The notes: generated from the sequence alone by a model not told the origin. DNA of 64,000 nucleotides from Hyphomicrobiales bacterium (GCA_900465675.1 UBJR01000019.1:62001-126000), one strand, 5' to 3'. Shown: positions 1 through 9,100, counted from the stretch's first letter. Numbers and translations are program-made.

Positions 1-336
1 CGCAATGCTGCCGGTGATGACATTCGGCGCAACGGTCAGCGCCAGAAGGATCGGCAGCAGGCAGATGGCCGTCGCCAGCGAGACGACGCGCGAGCCATGC
101 TTTGCGATCTTCGCACCGGCAATCGGCATCATCGTCAGGGAGCCAACGCCGAAGACCAGGATCATCAGACCGAGCTCGAATTTGCTGATGCCGAGCCTTT
201 CGGCAAATTCCGGAATTTTCGGTGCCCAGCAGCCGACCAGAAAGCCGTTCATCAGAAACAGCAGCGAAACCGCGACCCGGCTCTTCGGCATGAATCCGCG
301 CTGCACGCCCGGCATCGCATGTAGTTGATTATCCAT
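1..336 (-). CDS. MFS transporter, N-terminal part
   Basis: This is the first 112 codons of a major facilitator superfamily transporter that continues beyond the left edge of the window. The product should be an inner-membrane permease; its substrate cannot be told from this fragment. A basic N-terminus is followed by about three hydrophobic segments, and the stretch around residues 38-75 (W-x-P-x-I-P, then LGL, then a glycine-rich helix and a G-A-K-I-A-K-H-G-S-R loop) resembles MFS helices 1-3 with the loop 2-3 motif. The ATG at 336 lies 49 bases after the stop of the DeoR-type regulator, so the two are probably co-transcribed and the regulator may respond to the transported compound. The family call is fairly secure; the function is not. 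Confidence 0.75.
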   Translation of the reverse strand, partial: MDNQLHAMPGVQRGFMPKSRVAVSLLFLMNGFLVGCWAPKIPEFAERLGISKFELGLMILVFGVGSLTMMPIAGAKIAKHGSRVVSLATAICLLPILLALTVAPNVITGSIA

Positions 337-385
337 TGTCCCGTCTCATTCATCACCGCCTGCCTCTTTGGCAGGTCATTTCAAT

Positions 386-1168
386 TCAATTCGCCGCCGC
401 GGCCTGCACCGTGCGGCACCCCCGCTCGCGATAGGCCGCGAGCAATGTTTCATCGGCGTCATGCTCGACCACGAGGCATTCGCAATGCGCCACCGGCAGC
501 ACGCTATGGGGTGCTGCCGTGCCGAATTTCTCCGATGTCGCGGCAACCAGAACCTGGCGGCTCTTGGAGGCTGCGAACCGCTTGAACTCGGCGTCCTCGA
601 AGCCGAAGGTCGTGACTCCGGCTTCCAGATCGACGCCGCAAGCACCGAGCACGCACAGATCCGGAGACAATTGCTCCATGTCGCGCAGCGCCTTGGCACC
701 GAGCGCGCCGCCGACCTGCCGGTCGATCAGCCCGCCGATAAGGATGACGTTGATACCCGTCTTGTCGAGCAGCGCTGCGGCAATGGCCGGCGCATTGGTG
801 GCTGCCGTCAGCAGCATCTCCTGAGGAAGGGCGTTGGCGATCGCGAGATTGGTGCTGCCAGCGTCAAAGAAAACGGTCGATCCCGCCTTGATCTGCGAGA
901 CTGCCGCTTGTGCCAGCGACTGCTTGCGCTCGAAGGCGACGCTCATCCGCTGCTTCAGACTGCCGCCCGCCGGCGAAATCGGCAAAGCGCCGCCATAGAC
1001 GCGCTCGCAAAGTCCAGCCGCCGCCATCTCGCGAAGATCGCGGCGAACAGTATCTTCGGATACGCCAAATTCGGCGGCAAGCTCCGCTGCCAGCACGCGG
1101 CCATGCGTCTGCAGCTTCAGCGAGATGATGCCTTGCCGCTCCCGCAGCAACATTTCGTTCACATTCAT
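386..1168 (-). CDS. DeoR/GlpR-family transcriptional regulator
   Basis: The product is a 261-residue cytoplasmic repressor-type protein. The N-terminal winged helix (about residues 5-60) has the DeoR helix-turn-helix, AELAAEFGVSEDTVRRDL, followed by the R-V-Y-G-G-A wing. The C-terminal domain has the sugar-phosphate sensor pattern, with D-A-G-S-T-N around residue 99 and a V-I-L-I-G-G segment. Family members usually sense a phosphorylated sugar or polyol. The ATG at 1168 has a GAGG just upstream and starts the conserved protein; the reading frame stays open 36 codons further, but that part encodes low-complexity Cys/Phe-rich sequence lying over the operator-like repeats. The gene is upstream of the MFS gene on the same strand and divergent from the amino-acid ABC operon. 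Confidence 0.88.
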   Translation of the reverse strand: MNVNEMLLRERQGIISLKLQTHGRVLAAELAAEFGVSEDTVRRDLREMAAAGLCERVYGGALPISPAGGSLKQRMSVAFERKQSLAQAAVSQIKAGSTVFFDAGSTNLAIANALPQEMLLTAATNAPAIAAALLDKTGINVILIGGLIDRQVGGALGAKALRDMEQLSPDLCVLGACGVDLEAGVTTFGFEDAEFKRFAASKSRQVLVAATSEKFGTAAPHSVLPVAHCECLVVEHDADETLLAAYRERGCRTVQAAAAN

Positions 1169-1180
1169 CCTCGATCCCGA

Positions 1181-1217
1181 CACGAACAGGCACAAACAAA
1201 CACAAACGTGCATAAAC
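1181..1217 (-). promoter_or_regulatory. four operator-like heptads at exact 10-bp spacing
   Basis: On the plus strand the heptads CACGAAC, CACAAAC, CACAAAC and CATAAAC begin at 1181, 1191, 1201 and 1211. Read towards the regulator gene they are GTTTRTG-type repeats, once per helical turn, 13 bases upstream of the deoR-type start codon. Tandem direct repeats of this kind are typical operators for DeoR-family repressors, so autoregulation is inferred. Confidence 0.5.
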
Positions 1218-1409
1218 ATATAATCGCATGCATGCAATGGGGTCATCGGCACACGTTTATTGACGCCCTGAAACAAGCCGCGCTAAAAGTGCGGCAAATG
1301 AGAAAAATATTCGCAGTTGCCGATTTTCTTTGCAGTTTTCTACGCTTCGCACCGCCTTGTTTTCTGCGATCAATGCGGCATTGAATTTCCTCCTTTACGG
1401 AACAGAAAA

Positions 1410-2180
1410 ATGAAAATCCTGAAGACCATCGCCACCGCAGCCCTGATCTCCGCCGCAGCCTTTGCTGCTCATGCTGGCGAAAACCTCGCCGCCATCAAGT
1501 CCGCGGGCGTTCTCAAGATCGGCACGGAAGGCACCTACGCGCCCTTCACCTATCACGATGACAGCAACAAGCTCGTTGGCTTCGACGTCGAGATCGGCGA
1601 AGCCGTCGCCGCCAAGCTCGGCGTCAAGGCCGAGTTCGTCGAAGGCAAGTGGGACGGCCTGATCGCCGGTATCGACGCGAAGCGTTACGACACCGTCATC
1701 AACCAGGTCGGCATCACCGATGCGCGCAAGCAGAAGTACGACTTCTCCGAGCCCTACATTGCCTCGAAGGCCGTTCTGATCGCCCGCACCGACGACGACA
1801 GCATCAAGTCCTTCGCCGATCTGAAGGGCAAGAAGGCCGCTCAGTCCCTGACCAGCAACTTCGGCAAGCTTGCCGAGCAGTCGGGCGCCGAGCTCGTCGG
1901 CACCGATGGTTTCGACCAGTCGATCCAGCTCGTGCTGACGAAGCGTGCAGACGCAACCGTCAACGACAGCCTCTCCTTCCTCGACTTCAAGAAGCACAAG
2001 CCTGATGCGCCGGTGAAGATCGTCGCCCAGCAGGAGAATGCCGATTATTCCGGTATCATCATCCGCAAGGGCGAGCCGGAACTGCTTGAAGCGATCAACA
2101 AGGCTCTCGTCGACATCAAGGCCGACGGCACCTACAAGAAGATCGCCGACAAGTATTTCGGTCAGGACGTTTCCAAGTAA
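1410..2180 (+). CDS. polar amino-acid ABC transporter substrate-binding protein
   Basis: The product is a 256-residue periplasmic binding protein of the SBP_bac_3 family, first gene of a three-gene uptake operon. Residues 1-23 form a Sec signal peptide (basic start, hydrophobic core, cleavage near A-H-A-G). The mature part opens with the family pattern I-K-S-A-G-V-L-K-I-G-T-E-G-T-Y-A-P-F and V-G-F-D-V-E-I. It resembles the cystine/glutamine-type binders (FliY/TcyA), but the ligand is not certain. The ATG at 1410 is preferred over an upstream in-frame start because the signal peptide begins there. A hairpin with a U-run lies between this gene and the permease gene. Confidence 0.9.
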   Translation: MKILKTIATAALISAAAFAAHAGENLAAIKSAGVLKIGTEGTYAPFTYHDDSNKLVGFDVEIGEAVAAKLGVKAEFVEGKWDGLIAGIDAKRYDTVINQVGITDARKQKYDFSEPYIASKAVLIARTDDDSIKSFADLKGKKAAQSLTSNFGKLAEQSGAELVGTDGFDQSIQLVLTKRADATVNDSLSFLDFKKHKPDAPVKIVAQQENADYSGIIIRKGEPELLEAINKALVDIKADGTYKKIADKYFGQDVSK

Positions 2181-2229
2181 CTCCGTTGCGCCGGTTTTCC
2201 CGCGCATCGACTTAATCTATAGAGTGTAG

Positions 2230-2261
2230 AGCGTCCGGCGATTTCGCCGGACGTATCTTTT
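2230..2261 (+). terminator. attenuator-type hairpin after the binding-protein gene
   Basis: A GTCCGGCGA / TCGCCGGAC stem with a short loop is followed by a T-rich run (TATCTTTTTC) ending just before the permease gene's ribosome-binding site. It probably stops part of the transcripts after the binding-protein gene. Confidence 0.65.
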
Positions 2262-2276
2262 TCAGAGGGTCGTCCC

Positions 2277-2957
2277 GTGCCTCATTGGCTTCAACTGATG
2301 GCGGAATCGCTGCCTACCCTTTTGTGGGGCGGCATCAAGTTCACCATCCCGCTTACGCTGCTCTCATTCTCCTTCGGACTGATCCTCGGATTGGCAACGG
2401 CCGTCGCCCGGCTGTTCGGCCCGGCACCCTTTGCGGCAATTGCCCGCTTCTATGTCTGGATCATCAGAGGCACGCCGCTGCTCGTCCAGCTTTTCGTCAT
2501 CTTCTACGGCCTGCCCAGCATCGGCATCCTGCTCGACGCCTTCCCGGCTGCCCTGATCGGCTTCACGCTCAATATCGGCGCCTACAGCTCCGAGATCATC
2601 CGTGCCGTCATCTCATCGGTGCCAAAGGGTCAGTGGGAAGCCGCATATTCCATCGGCATGAACTGGCGCCAGGCGATGACCCGCACTGTCCTCCCACAGG
2701 CAGCCCGTGTCGCGGTGCCGCCGCTCTCGAATACGTTCATTTCGCTGGTCAAGGACACCTCGCTTGCCGCCGCCATCACCGTGCCGGAACTCTTCCAGGC
2801 CGCGCAGCGCATCGTGGCGACGACCTATGAGCCGCTGATCCTCTATATCGAAGCCGCTCTCATCTACCTCGTCCTCAGCTCCGTCCTTTCGACGCTGCAG
2901 GTGCGGCTGGAGCGCCGTTTTGCCCGCTATGGCGGCATGCTGGAGGCAAACGCATGA
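2277..2957 (+). CDS. polar amino-acid ABC transporter permease
   Basis: The product is a 226-residue inner-membrane permease of the HisM/GlnP type. It has about five hydrophobic helices; the R-G-T-P motif is at residues 64-67 and the E-A-A-x-x-x-G coupling loop that contacts the ATPase is at 121-127. A GTG start at 2277 is chosen because AGAGGG lies 8 bases upstream and the family N-terminus begins there. The stop codon overlaps the ATPase gene start (ATGA at 2954-2957), showing translational coupling. Only one permease gene is present, so the transporter is presumably built on a permease homodimer, as in several cystine/His-type systems. Confidence 0.9.
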   Translation: MPHWLQLMAESLPTLLWGGIKFTIPLTLLSFSFGLILGLATAVARLFGPAPFAAIARFYVWIIRGTPLLVQLFVIFYGLPSIGILLDAFPAALIGFTLNIGAYSSEIIRAVISSVPKGQWEAAYSIGMNWRQAMTRTVLPQAARVAVPPLSNTFISLVKDTSLAAAITVPELFQAAQRIVATTYEPLILYIEAALIYLVLSSVLSTLQVRLERRFARYGGMLEANA

Positions 2958-3715
2958 TCGAGCTCTCCAATATCGAAAAACGCTTCGGCGACGCCGTCAT
3001 CCTGAAGGATATCAGCATCCGCATTCCCGAAGGCAGCGTCACCGCGCTCGTCGGCCCCTCGGGTGGTGGCAAGAGCACGCTGCTGCGCTGCATCAACCTG
3101 CTGGAAATTCCAACGGCCGGTTCCGTCCGCATCGGCGAGGAGACGCTGGATTTCGCGCCCGGCAAGCGCACCGGCTGGCAATCGATCCAGAAGATCCGCC
3201 GCCAGACCGGTATGGTTTTCCAGAATTTCCAGCTTTTCCCGCATCAGACCGCGATCGAAAACGTCATGGAAGGACTGGTCACCGTTCTCAGATGGCCGAA
3301 AGAAAAGGCCCGCGAGCGTGCCATGGAGCTGATGACCAAGGTCGGCATGGCCCACAAGGCGGATGCCTGGCCCTCGACGCTGTCAGGCGGCCAGCAGCAG
3401 CGCGTGGCAATTGCCCGCGCTCTCGCCCCGTCGCCACGCGTGCTGCTCTGCGACGAGCCGACCTCGGCACTCGACCCGGAACTCTCGGCCGAGGTGGTCG
3501 ATGTTCTCGGTAAGCTTGCAAACGAGGGAACCACGATGGTGATGGCGACGCATGACCTGCGTCTCGCCTCGAAGATCGCCAACAATGTCGTCTTCCTGGA
3601 GGCGGGTAGCGTCGTCGAAACCGGCAGCGCCAAGGCAATCTTCACCGCACCCGAGCGCGAGCGCACCAAGCGCTTCATCTCGACAATCAACGCCGCCCAT
3701 ACCTACGATATCTAG
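2954..3715 (+). CDS. polar amino-acid ABC transporter ATP-binding protein
   Basis: The product is a 253-residue cytoplasmic ATPase that powers the preceding permease. It shows the Walker A G-P-S-G-G-G-K-S-T at residues 34-42, the Q-loop (M-V-F-Q-N-F), the L-S-G-G-Q-Q-Q-R signature, Walker B L-L-C-D-E-P-T-S-A-L-D and the switch histidine in A-T-H-D. Length and motifs match the GlnQ/HisP group. The ATG overlaps the permease stop, which fixes the start. No terminator is obvious after the stop; the next gene is convergent. Confidence 0.93.
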   Translation: MIELSNIEKRFGDAVILKDISIRIPEGSVTALVGPSGGGKSTLLRCINLLEIPTAGSVRIGEETLDFAPGKRTGWQSIQKIRRQTGMVFQNFQLFPHQTAIENVMEGLVTVLRWPKEKARERAMELMTKVGMAHKADAWPSTLSGGQQQRVAIARALAPSPRVLLCDEPTSALDPELSAEVVDVLGKLANEGTTMVMATHDLRLASKIANNVVFLEAGSVVETGSAKAIFTAPERERTKRFISTINAAHTYDI

Positions 3716-3739
3716 GCACGGGCGGCGCAAGGTCCGGTC

Positions 3740-4300
3740 TTAGCCAGCGCGCGCAGCCTTCAGCGCCTTGCCCCACCAGATCAGCTGCTCGAGCTGGTTC
3801 TTGGCGGCCTCGGCAAGATGCGGATAGTCGTTCAGGCTCTTCCCATCCTTGGCGACGGAAAGATATTCCGGGAAGCTGATGTGGACGCCGGTCCTGACCG
3901 ACGCGGCGCTCATTTCGACGAAGACCAGCCGCAGATGCTCGACCGCACGGGCACCGCCGACGCCGCCATAGCCGACGAAGGCAACCGGTTTCTGGATGAA
4001 ATCGCCAAGATCGATGGCGTTTTTCAGCACTGCCGTCGGGGCATGATTGTACTCGGCGACCGTGAAGATGTAGCCGTCGAATTCACGCAGCTTCTTTTTC
4101 CAGCGCTCGGCCGTCTCGCTTTCGGCCTCGCTTGCAGATGCTTCACCGAAGAATGCCATCGGATAATCGAGAAGATCGAGCACCTCGACATCCAGCTCCG
4201 GACGCTCGGCGGCGATCGCGGAGATCCACTTCGCAGGATGATCGGCAAAACGCCCGATACGCGTGCTTCCAACGATAACGGCGATTTTGAGCTTGCTCAT
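3740..4300 (-). CDS. NADPH-dependent FMN reductase family protein
   Basis: The product is a 186-residue flavodoxin-fold protein, expected to bind FMN and reduce quinones, azo compounds or flavins with NAD(P)H. The N-terminal V-G-S-T-R phosphate loop is at residues 10-14, and the E-Y-N-H-A-P...L-K-N-A-I-D flavin-binding motif is near residues 83-97. The ATG at 4300 begins the conserved fold; the open frame extends 33 codons further with no family similarity. It sits downstream of pyc on the same strand, but a strong hairpin separates them, so it probably has its own promoter. The physiological substrate is unknown. Confidence 0.88.
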   Translation of the reverse strand: MSKLKIAVIVGSTRIGRFADHPAKWISAIAAERPELDVEVLDLLDYPMAFFGEASASEAESETAERWKKKLREFDGYIFTVAEYNHAPTAVLKNAIDLGDFIQKPVAFVGYGGVGGARAVEHLRLVFVEMSAASVRTGVHISFPEYLSVAKDGKSLNDYPHLAEAAKNQLEQLIWWGKALKAARAG

Positions 4301-4425
4301 TGTGACCCTTTCCTGATCCGCAAATGATTGGAAAGGTCTGGATACTAGGCCAAGGTTGAAACCCGGCAAGCCCAAAGGCGTCAAAGACGGCGTCGCCACG
4401 ATAGTTTATTGCAACAAGACGAGCT

Positions 4426-4454
4426 CGGGAGGCGGGCGACAGGCCCGCCTCCCG
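4426..4454 (-). terminator. hairpin downstream of pyc
   Basis: A perfect 12-bp GC-rich stem (CGGGAGGCGGGC and its complement) with a 5-base loop starts 7 bases after the pyc stop codon. The following U-run is weak, so termination is likely but not certain. Confidence 0.6.
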
Positions 4455-4460
4455 TAAGAC

Positions 4461-7400
4461 TTAGGCAGAGTAGGATACCAGCAGGTCCTTGGCATCGATC
4501 TGGTCGCCGGCCTTGACGAGAACTTCGGCGATCGTGCCGTCCTTCTCGGCGTGGATCGCCGTTTCCATCTTCATCGCTTCGATCGACACCAGCACATCGC
4601 CGGCATTGATCGCCTGACCTGGCGACACGAAGACGCGCGAGATGACACCCGGCATCGGCGCGCCGACATGGGCGGCATTGCCCGGCTCCGCCTTGCGGCG
4701 GGCAGCAGCACCCGATGCGCCATGGGCGCGATCCGGCACCTTGATGCGGCGCGGCTGGCCGTTGAGCTCGAAGAACACGGTGACCATGCCCTGGCTGTCG
4801 GTGCCGCTCATCGCCTGATTGACGACGACGAGCGTCTTGCCCTTCTCGATATCGGCAAACAGCTCCTCGCCATCGCCAAGGCCGTAGAAATAGGCAGGTG
4901 TCGGCAGAACCGAAACCGGGCCGTAAGTGTCCGACGCCAGCGCAAAATCGGTGAAGACCTTCGGATACATCAGGTAGGAGGCAAACTCGAAATCGGTGAC
5001 CTCGCGCTCGAGCTTGGTCTCGATCGTCTTGCGCTCGGCATCGAGATCGGCCTCTGCAAGCAGCGAGCCCGGGCGGACCGTATACGGCTTGTCGCCCTTC
5101 AGCGCCTTCTTCTGCAGCGCTTCAGGCCAACCAGACGGCGGCTGGCCGAGATCGCCCTTCAGCATCGAGACAACCGATTCCGGGAAGGAGACTTCCTTGT
5201 CCGGGCTGACGACATCAGCAACCGTCAAATCCTGCGAGACCATCATCAGTGCCATGTCGCCGACGACCTTCGAGGACGGCGTCACCTTGACGATATCGCC
5301 GAACATCTGGTTGGCGTCGGCATAGGCCTGCGCCACGCGATGCCAGCGGGTCTCAAGCCCGAGCGAGCGGGCCTGTTCCTTGAGATTGGTGAACTGGCCA
5401 CCCGGCATCTCGTGGAGATAGACTTCCGAAGCCGGCCCCTTGAGATCGCTCTCGAAGGCCGCGTACTGGTGACGCACCGCTTCCCAGTAGAAGGAGATAC
5501 GGCGGATCCATTCGGGATCGAGGCCCGGATCGCGCTCGGAGCCACGCAGCGCTTCGACGATCGAACCGAGGCAGGGCTGCGATGTATTGCCCGAGAGCGC
5601 GTCCATCGCCGCATCGACAGCATCGACACCGGCATCGACGGCCGCAAGAACCGTTGCGGCTGCAATGCCCGACGTATCATGCGTGTGGAAATGGATCGGC
5701 AGGCTGGTCGCCTCGCGCAGCGCCTTGAACAGCACCTTGGCTGCGGCAGGCTTCAAGAGGCCAGCCATGTCCTTCAGCGCGATGATATGCGCGCCGGCCT
5801 TTTCGAGCTCGACGGCCAGATCGGTGTAGTACTTCAAATCATATTTCGGGCGCGCCGAATTGAGGATGTCGCCCGTATAGCAGATCGCCGCTTCGCAGAG
5901 CTTGTTCTCTTCGGCAATGGCATCCATCGAGACACGCATGTTCTCGACCCAGTTCAGGCAGTCGAACACGCGGAACAGATCGATGCCGCCCTTCGCCGCC
6001 TGGCGGACGAAGTATTTGACGACATTGTCAGGGTAGTTGGTGTAGCCAACGCCGTTGGCGCCGCGCAGCAGCATCTGCAGCAAAAGGTTCGGCGCTGCCT
6101 CGCGGACCTGCGAAAGCCGCTCCCAGGGATCTTCAGTCAGGAAGCGCATGGAGACGTCGAAGGTCGCGCCACCCCAGCATTCCAACGACAGTAGGTTCGG
6201 CAACGCATGCGCATAGGTGCCGGCGATACGGGCGATGTCGTAGGTGCGCATGCGGGTCGCCAGCAGCGACTGATGGCCGTCGCGCATCGTCGTATCGGTC
6301 ATCAGCACGCGCTTTTCGTTGCGCATCCATTCGCCGAATTTCTTCGGCCCGAGCTTGTCGAGCAGCTGCTTGGTACCATCAGGGATAGCGCCGCCATTCG
6401 TGTAGGGCACGACGGGCTCGGCAATGTCTGCGGATGGCTTCGGCCGGTCCTTGGCTTCCGGATGGCCGTTGACGGTGACATCGGCCAGATAGGTGAGCAG
6501 CTTGGTGGCGCGGTCCTGACGCTTGACCTGCTGGAATAGCTCCGGGGTCGAGTCGATGAAGCGCGTCGTGTAGCTATTATCCTTGAAGCTCGGATGCGTG
6601 ATGATCGCTTCGAGGAAGGTCAGGTTGGTGGCGACGCCGCGGATACGGAATTCACGCAGCGCACGGTCCATGCGGGAAATCGCTTCCGAAGGGTTCGGCG
6701 CCCAGGCCGTCACTTTCACCAGCAGCGGATCGTAAAAGCGGGTGATGATGGCACCCGAATAGGACGTGCCGCCATCGAGGCGGATACCGAAGCCCGATGC
6801 CGAGCGGTAAGCGGTGATGCGACCGTAATCCGGGATAAAGTTATGCTCCGGATCCTCGGTGGTGATGCGGCACTGCAGCGCGTGGCCGTTGAGCTTGATG
6901 TCTTCCTGCTTCGGAACACCAGACTCCGGCGTGCCGATCGCGAAGCCATCGAGGATATGGATCTGCGCCTTGACGATATCGATGCCGGTGACGACTTCGG
7001 TGACCGTGTGCTCGACCTGGATACGCGGGTTCACCTCGATGAAGTAGAATTTGCCGGTATCGGCATCCATCAGATATTCGACGGTGCCGGCACCGATATA
7101 GTTGGTGGCCTTGGCAATCTTCAGCGAATAGGCAGCCAGTTCCTGGCGTTGCGCTTCGGAGAGATACGGCGCCGGCGCACGCTCGACGACCTTCTGGTTA
7201 CGGCGCTGGATGGAGCAGTCGCGTTCGAAGAGATGCACGACATTGCCATGGGTATCGCCGAGAATCTGGCTTTCGACATGGCGGGCGCGCTCGACGAGCT
7301 TTTCGAGATAGACCTCGTCCTTGCCGAAGGCGGCCATTGCCTCGCGCTTGGCTTCCGTCACTTCGCGGGCAAGATCCCTCGGATCGCGAATGGCGCGCAT

Positions 7401-7925
7401 GCCGCGACCACCACCGCCCCAGGAAGCCTTGAGCATCACGGGATAGCCGATTTCCTCGGCCATCTTGGCGACAACCTTCATGTCGTCTGGCAGCGGCTCG
7501 GTTGCCGGAACGACGGGAACACCGACGGAGATTGCGAGATTGCGGGCTGCCACCTTGTTGCCGAGCTGGCGCATCGTATCCGGCTTCGGACCGATGAAGA
7601 TGATGCCGGCGGCGTTACAGGCATCGACGAATTCGGGGCTCTCGGACAGCAGGCCGTAACCTGGATGGATCGCATCGGCGCCGGACAGCTTGGCAACACG
7701 GATCACTTCGTCGATCGACAGATAGCTCTCGATCGGCCCGAGATCACGGGCAAGGTGCGGGCCGCGGCCGACCTGATAGCTTTCGTCGGCCTTGAAGCGG
7801 TGCAGCGCGAGTTTGTCTTCCTCTGCCCATATCGCGACCGTTTTTATCCCGAGCTCATTGGCCGCGCGGAACACGCGAATGGCAATTTCGGAACGGTTGG
7901 CGACAAGAATCTTGGAAATGGGCAA
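4461..7925 (-). CDS. pyc: pyruvate carboxylase
   Basis: The product is a 1154-residue biotin enzyme that carboxylates pyruvate to oxaloacetate, replenishing the TCA cycle during growth on sugars or pyruvate. The order is a biotin carboxylase domain (about 1-460, with the glycine-rich ATP-grasp loop G-G-G-G-R-G-M and E-V-N-P-R-I-Q-V-E-H), a carboxyltransferase domain beginning near D-T-T-M-R-D-G-H-Q-S, an allosteric/tetramerisation region, and a C-terminal biotinyl domain with E-A-M-K-M-E-T. The lysine is residue 1119 of 1154, as in the R. etli enzyme. The start is a TTG at 7925: GAGGAGA lies 5 bases upstream and P-I-S-K-I-L-V-A-N-R follows. An in-frame ATG 14 codons earlier lacks support. The gene appears intact and monocistronic. 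Confidence 0.97.
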   Translation of the reverse strand: MPISKILVANRSEIAIRVFRAANELGIKTVAIWAEEDKLALHRFKADESYQVGRGPHLARDLGPIESYLSIDEVIRVAKLSGADAIHPGYGLLSESPEFVDACNAAGIIFIGPKPDTMRQLGNKVAARNLAISVGVPVVPATEPLPDDMKVVAKMAEEIGYPVMLKASWGGGGRGMRAIRDPRDLAREVTEAKREAMAAFGKDEVYLEKLVERARHVESQILGDTHGNVVHLFERDCSIQRRNQKVVERAPAPYLSEAQRQELAAYSLKIAKATNYIGAGTVEYLMDADTGKFYFIEVNPRIQVEHTVTEVVTGIDIVKAQIHILDGFAIGTPESGVPKQEDIKLNGHALQCRITTEDPEHNFIPDYGRITAYRSASGFGIRLDGGTSYSGAIITRFYDPLLVKVTAWAPNPSEAISRMDRALREFRIRGVATNLTFLEAIITHPSFKDNSYTTRFIDSTPELFQQVKRQDRATKLLTYLADVTVNGHPEAKDRPKPSADIAEPVVPYTNGGAIPDGTKQLLDKLGPKKFGEWMRNEKRVLMTDTTMRDGHQSLLATRMRTYDIARIAGTYAHALPNLLSLECWGGATFDVSMRFLTEDPWERLSQVREAAPNLLLQMLLRGANGVGYTNYPDNVVKYFVRQAAKGGIDLFRVFDCLNWVENMRVSMDAIAEENKLCEAAICYTGDILNSARPKYDLKYYTDLAVELEKAGAHIIALKDMAGLLKPAAAKVLFKALREATSLPIHFHTHDTSGIAAATVLAAVDAGVDAVDAAMDALSGNTSQPCLGSIVEALRGSERDPGLDPEWIRRISFYWEAVRHQYAAFESDLKGPASEVYLHEMPGGQFTNLKEQARSLGLETRWHRVAQAYADANQMFGDIVKVTPSSKVVGDMALMMVSQDLTVADVVSPDKEVSFPESVVSMLKGDLGQPPSGWPEALQKKALKGDKPYTVRPGSLLAEADLDAERKTIETKLEREVTDFEFASYLMYPKVFTDFALASDTYGPVSVLPTPAYFYGLGDGEELFADIEKGKTLVVVNQAMSGTDSQGMVTVFFELNGQPRRIKVPDRAHGASGAAARRKAEPGNAAHVGAPMPGVISRVFVSPGQAINAGDVLVSIEAMKMETAIHAEKDGTIAEVLVKAGDQIDAKDLLVSYSA

Positions 7926-8044
7926 TGCACTCTCCTCAAAGCACGGATCACGCGGGCAATGCTGCACCCGCGAAGAGAATTCTTAACGTGCTGTTACAGA
8001 AAGTTCAATTTCCCTTGCCGCCACGAAATAGAATTTCTCCGTGA

Positions 8045-8785
8045 TTAGGTAATTAAGCCGTACCTAAAAGCCAGAGCGACGGCCTGCTGGCGGTTTTTCG
8101 CCTTCAGCTTGTCCTGAATACCGTTCATGTACCAGTCGACGGTGTGGTTGGAGATGCTGAGCAGCTTGCTGATTTCGATCGAGGTCATGCCGTCGGCGAG
8201 ATAATGCAGGATCTCCAGCTCGCGGCGCGTCAGCGGTGTCTCCATCAGAGTCGGGCTATCGAGTGCATCGGCGTCGCCACGCAATTCGAGCAGCCGCCAG
8301 AACGCCTTGTGGGTCACGCCGCAGAACAGCGACATCTCCACCGGCGACAGATCGACCGGGACGCCGCCGATGCTGAGGCTCCCCAGCAGACCACTACGGC
8401 CGTGAACCGGGAAGACGTAGCCGTCGCCCAGGCCATGCTGTGCCGCGTCGGCCATCATCTGCTCCATGCGGCGCTGATGCGGATCGCGCCGGTAGGCAGC
8501 AAGTCCTTCGCGCCAGCGGAACGGCCGGTGCGTCTGGCCGAGATAACGCATGGTCGGGTCGATGAGGAAATATTTCTTGGTTGCATAGACCTGTGTCCAG
8601 GTCTCCGGCCAATCGCCGGCCAGCACTGTGCCCCAGGGATCGACGCTGCGTTTCGGATGGCGCAGAAGCACATAATATTGGAAGCCGTAGGAATGAAGGA
8701 CATTCTCCAGCTCCTCGACGACACGCTCGACCTTCTTGCATTCCTCTAGAACGACAAGCAATTGAATCAACGAATGAATATTCAC
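8045..8785 (-). CDS. LuxR-type regulator with autoinducer-binding domain
   Basis: The product is a 246-residue transcription factor. The N-terminal two-thirds is an autoinducer-binding domain: a W-x-x-x-Y...Y-x-x-x-D-P...P-F-x-W arrangement (around residues 60-95) keeps the aromatic and aspartate positions that hold acyl-homoserine lactones in TraR-like proteins. The C-terminal ~65 residues form a LuxR helix-turn-helix (L-T-R-R-E-L-E-I-L...S-I-E-I-S-K-L-L-S-I-S-N-H-T-V). The GTG at 8785 is preferred, with an AGGGGG 6-10 bases upstream; an in-frame start 22 codons earlier is possible. No luxI-type synthase is visible in the window, so it behaves as a solo regulator. It is divergent from ndvA. 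Confidence 0.87.
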   Translation of the reverse strand: MNIHSLIQLLVVLEECKKVERVVEELENVLHSYGFQYYVLLRHPKRSVDPWGTVLAGDWPETWTQVYATKKYFLIDPTMRYLGQTHRPFRWREGLAAYRRDPHQRRMEQMMADAAQHGLGDGYVFPVHGRSGLLGSLSIGGVPVDLSPVEMSLFCGVTHKAFWRLLELRGDADALDSPTLMETPLTRRELEILHYLADGMTSIEISKLLSISNHTVDWYMNGIQDKLKAKNRQQAVALAFRYGLIT

Positions 8786-9100
8786 AAATGCCCCCTGCCC
8801 GAAAAGGGCGTGCGGTTGAGGGCCGTCGACCGGCACTAACGCAGCCGGCATCCCAACGGTCTTCGGTTCAATGATTTAACCCGTATGAGTTTAAGGTGCG
8901 ACGTACCGCCTTCCAAATGCAAGCGAAAATTGTCACAACCGTTCTCGGGTGAACAACTTTCGGCCCATGTCATCTCGTCGCACCCTGCTTTTGACGCCTT
9001 CTGAAAAGTCCCGGGTGAACACGGTGTTAATCGCCGGTTCAGGTAGATTTTAGTAGCGTCGCAACATCCCGTTTTGCAGATGCACAAAAGAGGTACTGCC
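8786..9100. promoter_or_regulatory. divergent promoter region, LuxR-type gene / ndvA
   Basis: This 315-base gap holds no gene. It must contain the promoters for both divergent genes. A 10-base direct repeat, CGGGTGAACA, occurs at 8946-8955 and 9012-9021, 66 bases apart (about six helical turns), and could bind a regulator. No further element was recognised. Confidence 0.4.

Noticed and set aside
4551..6194. 547-codon plus-strand frame opposite pyc
   Set aside because: It lies fully inside pyc and translates to low-information Arg/His-rich sequence.
7926..7967. ATG start 14 codons upstream for pyc
   Set aside because: GAGGAGA is spaced correctly for the TTG, and the 1154-residue length then equals that of the R. 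etli enzyme.
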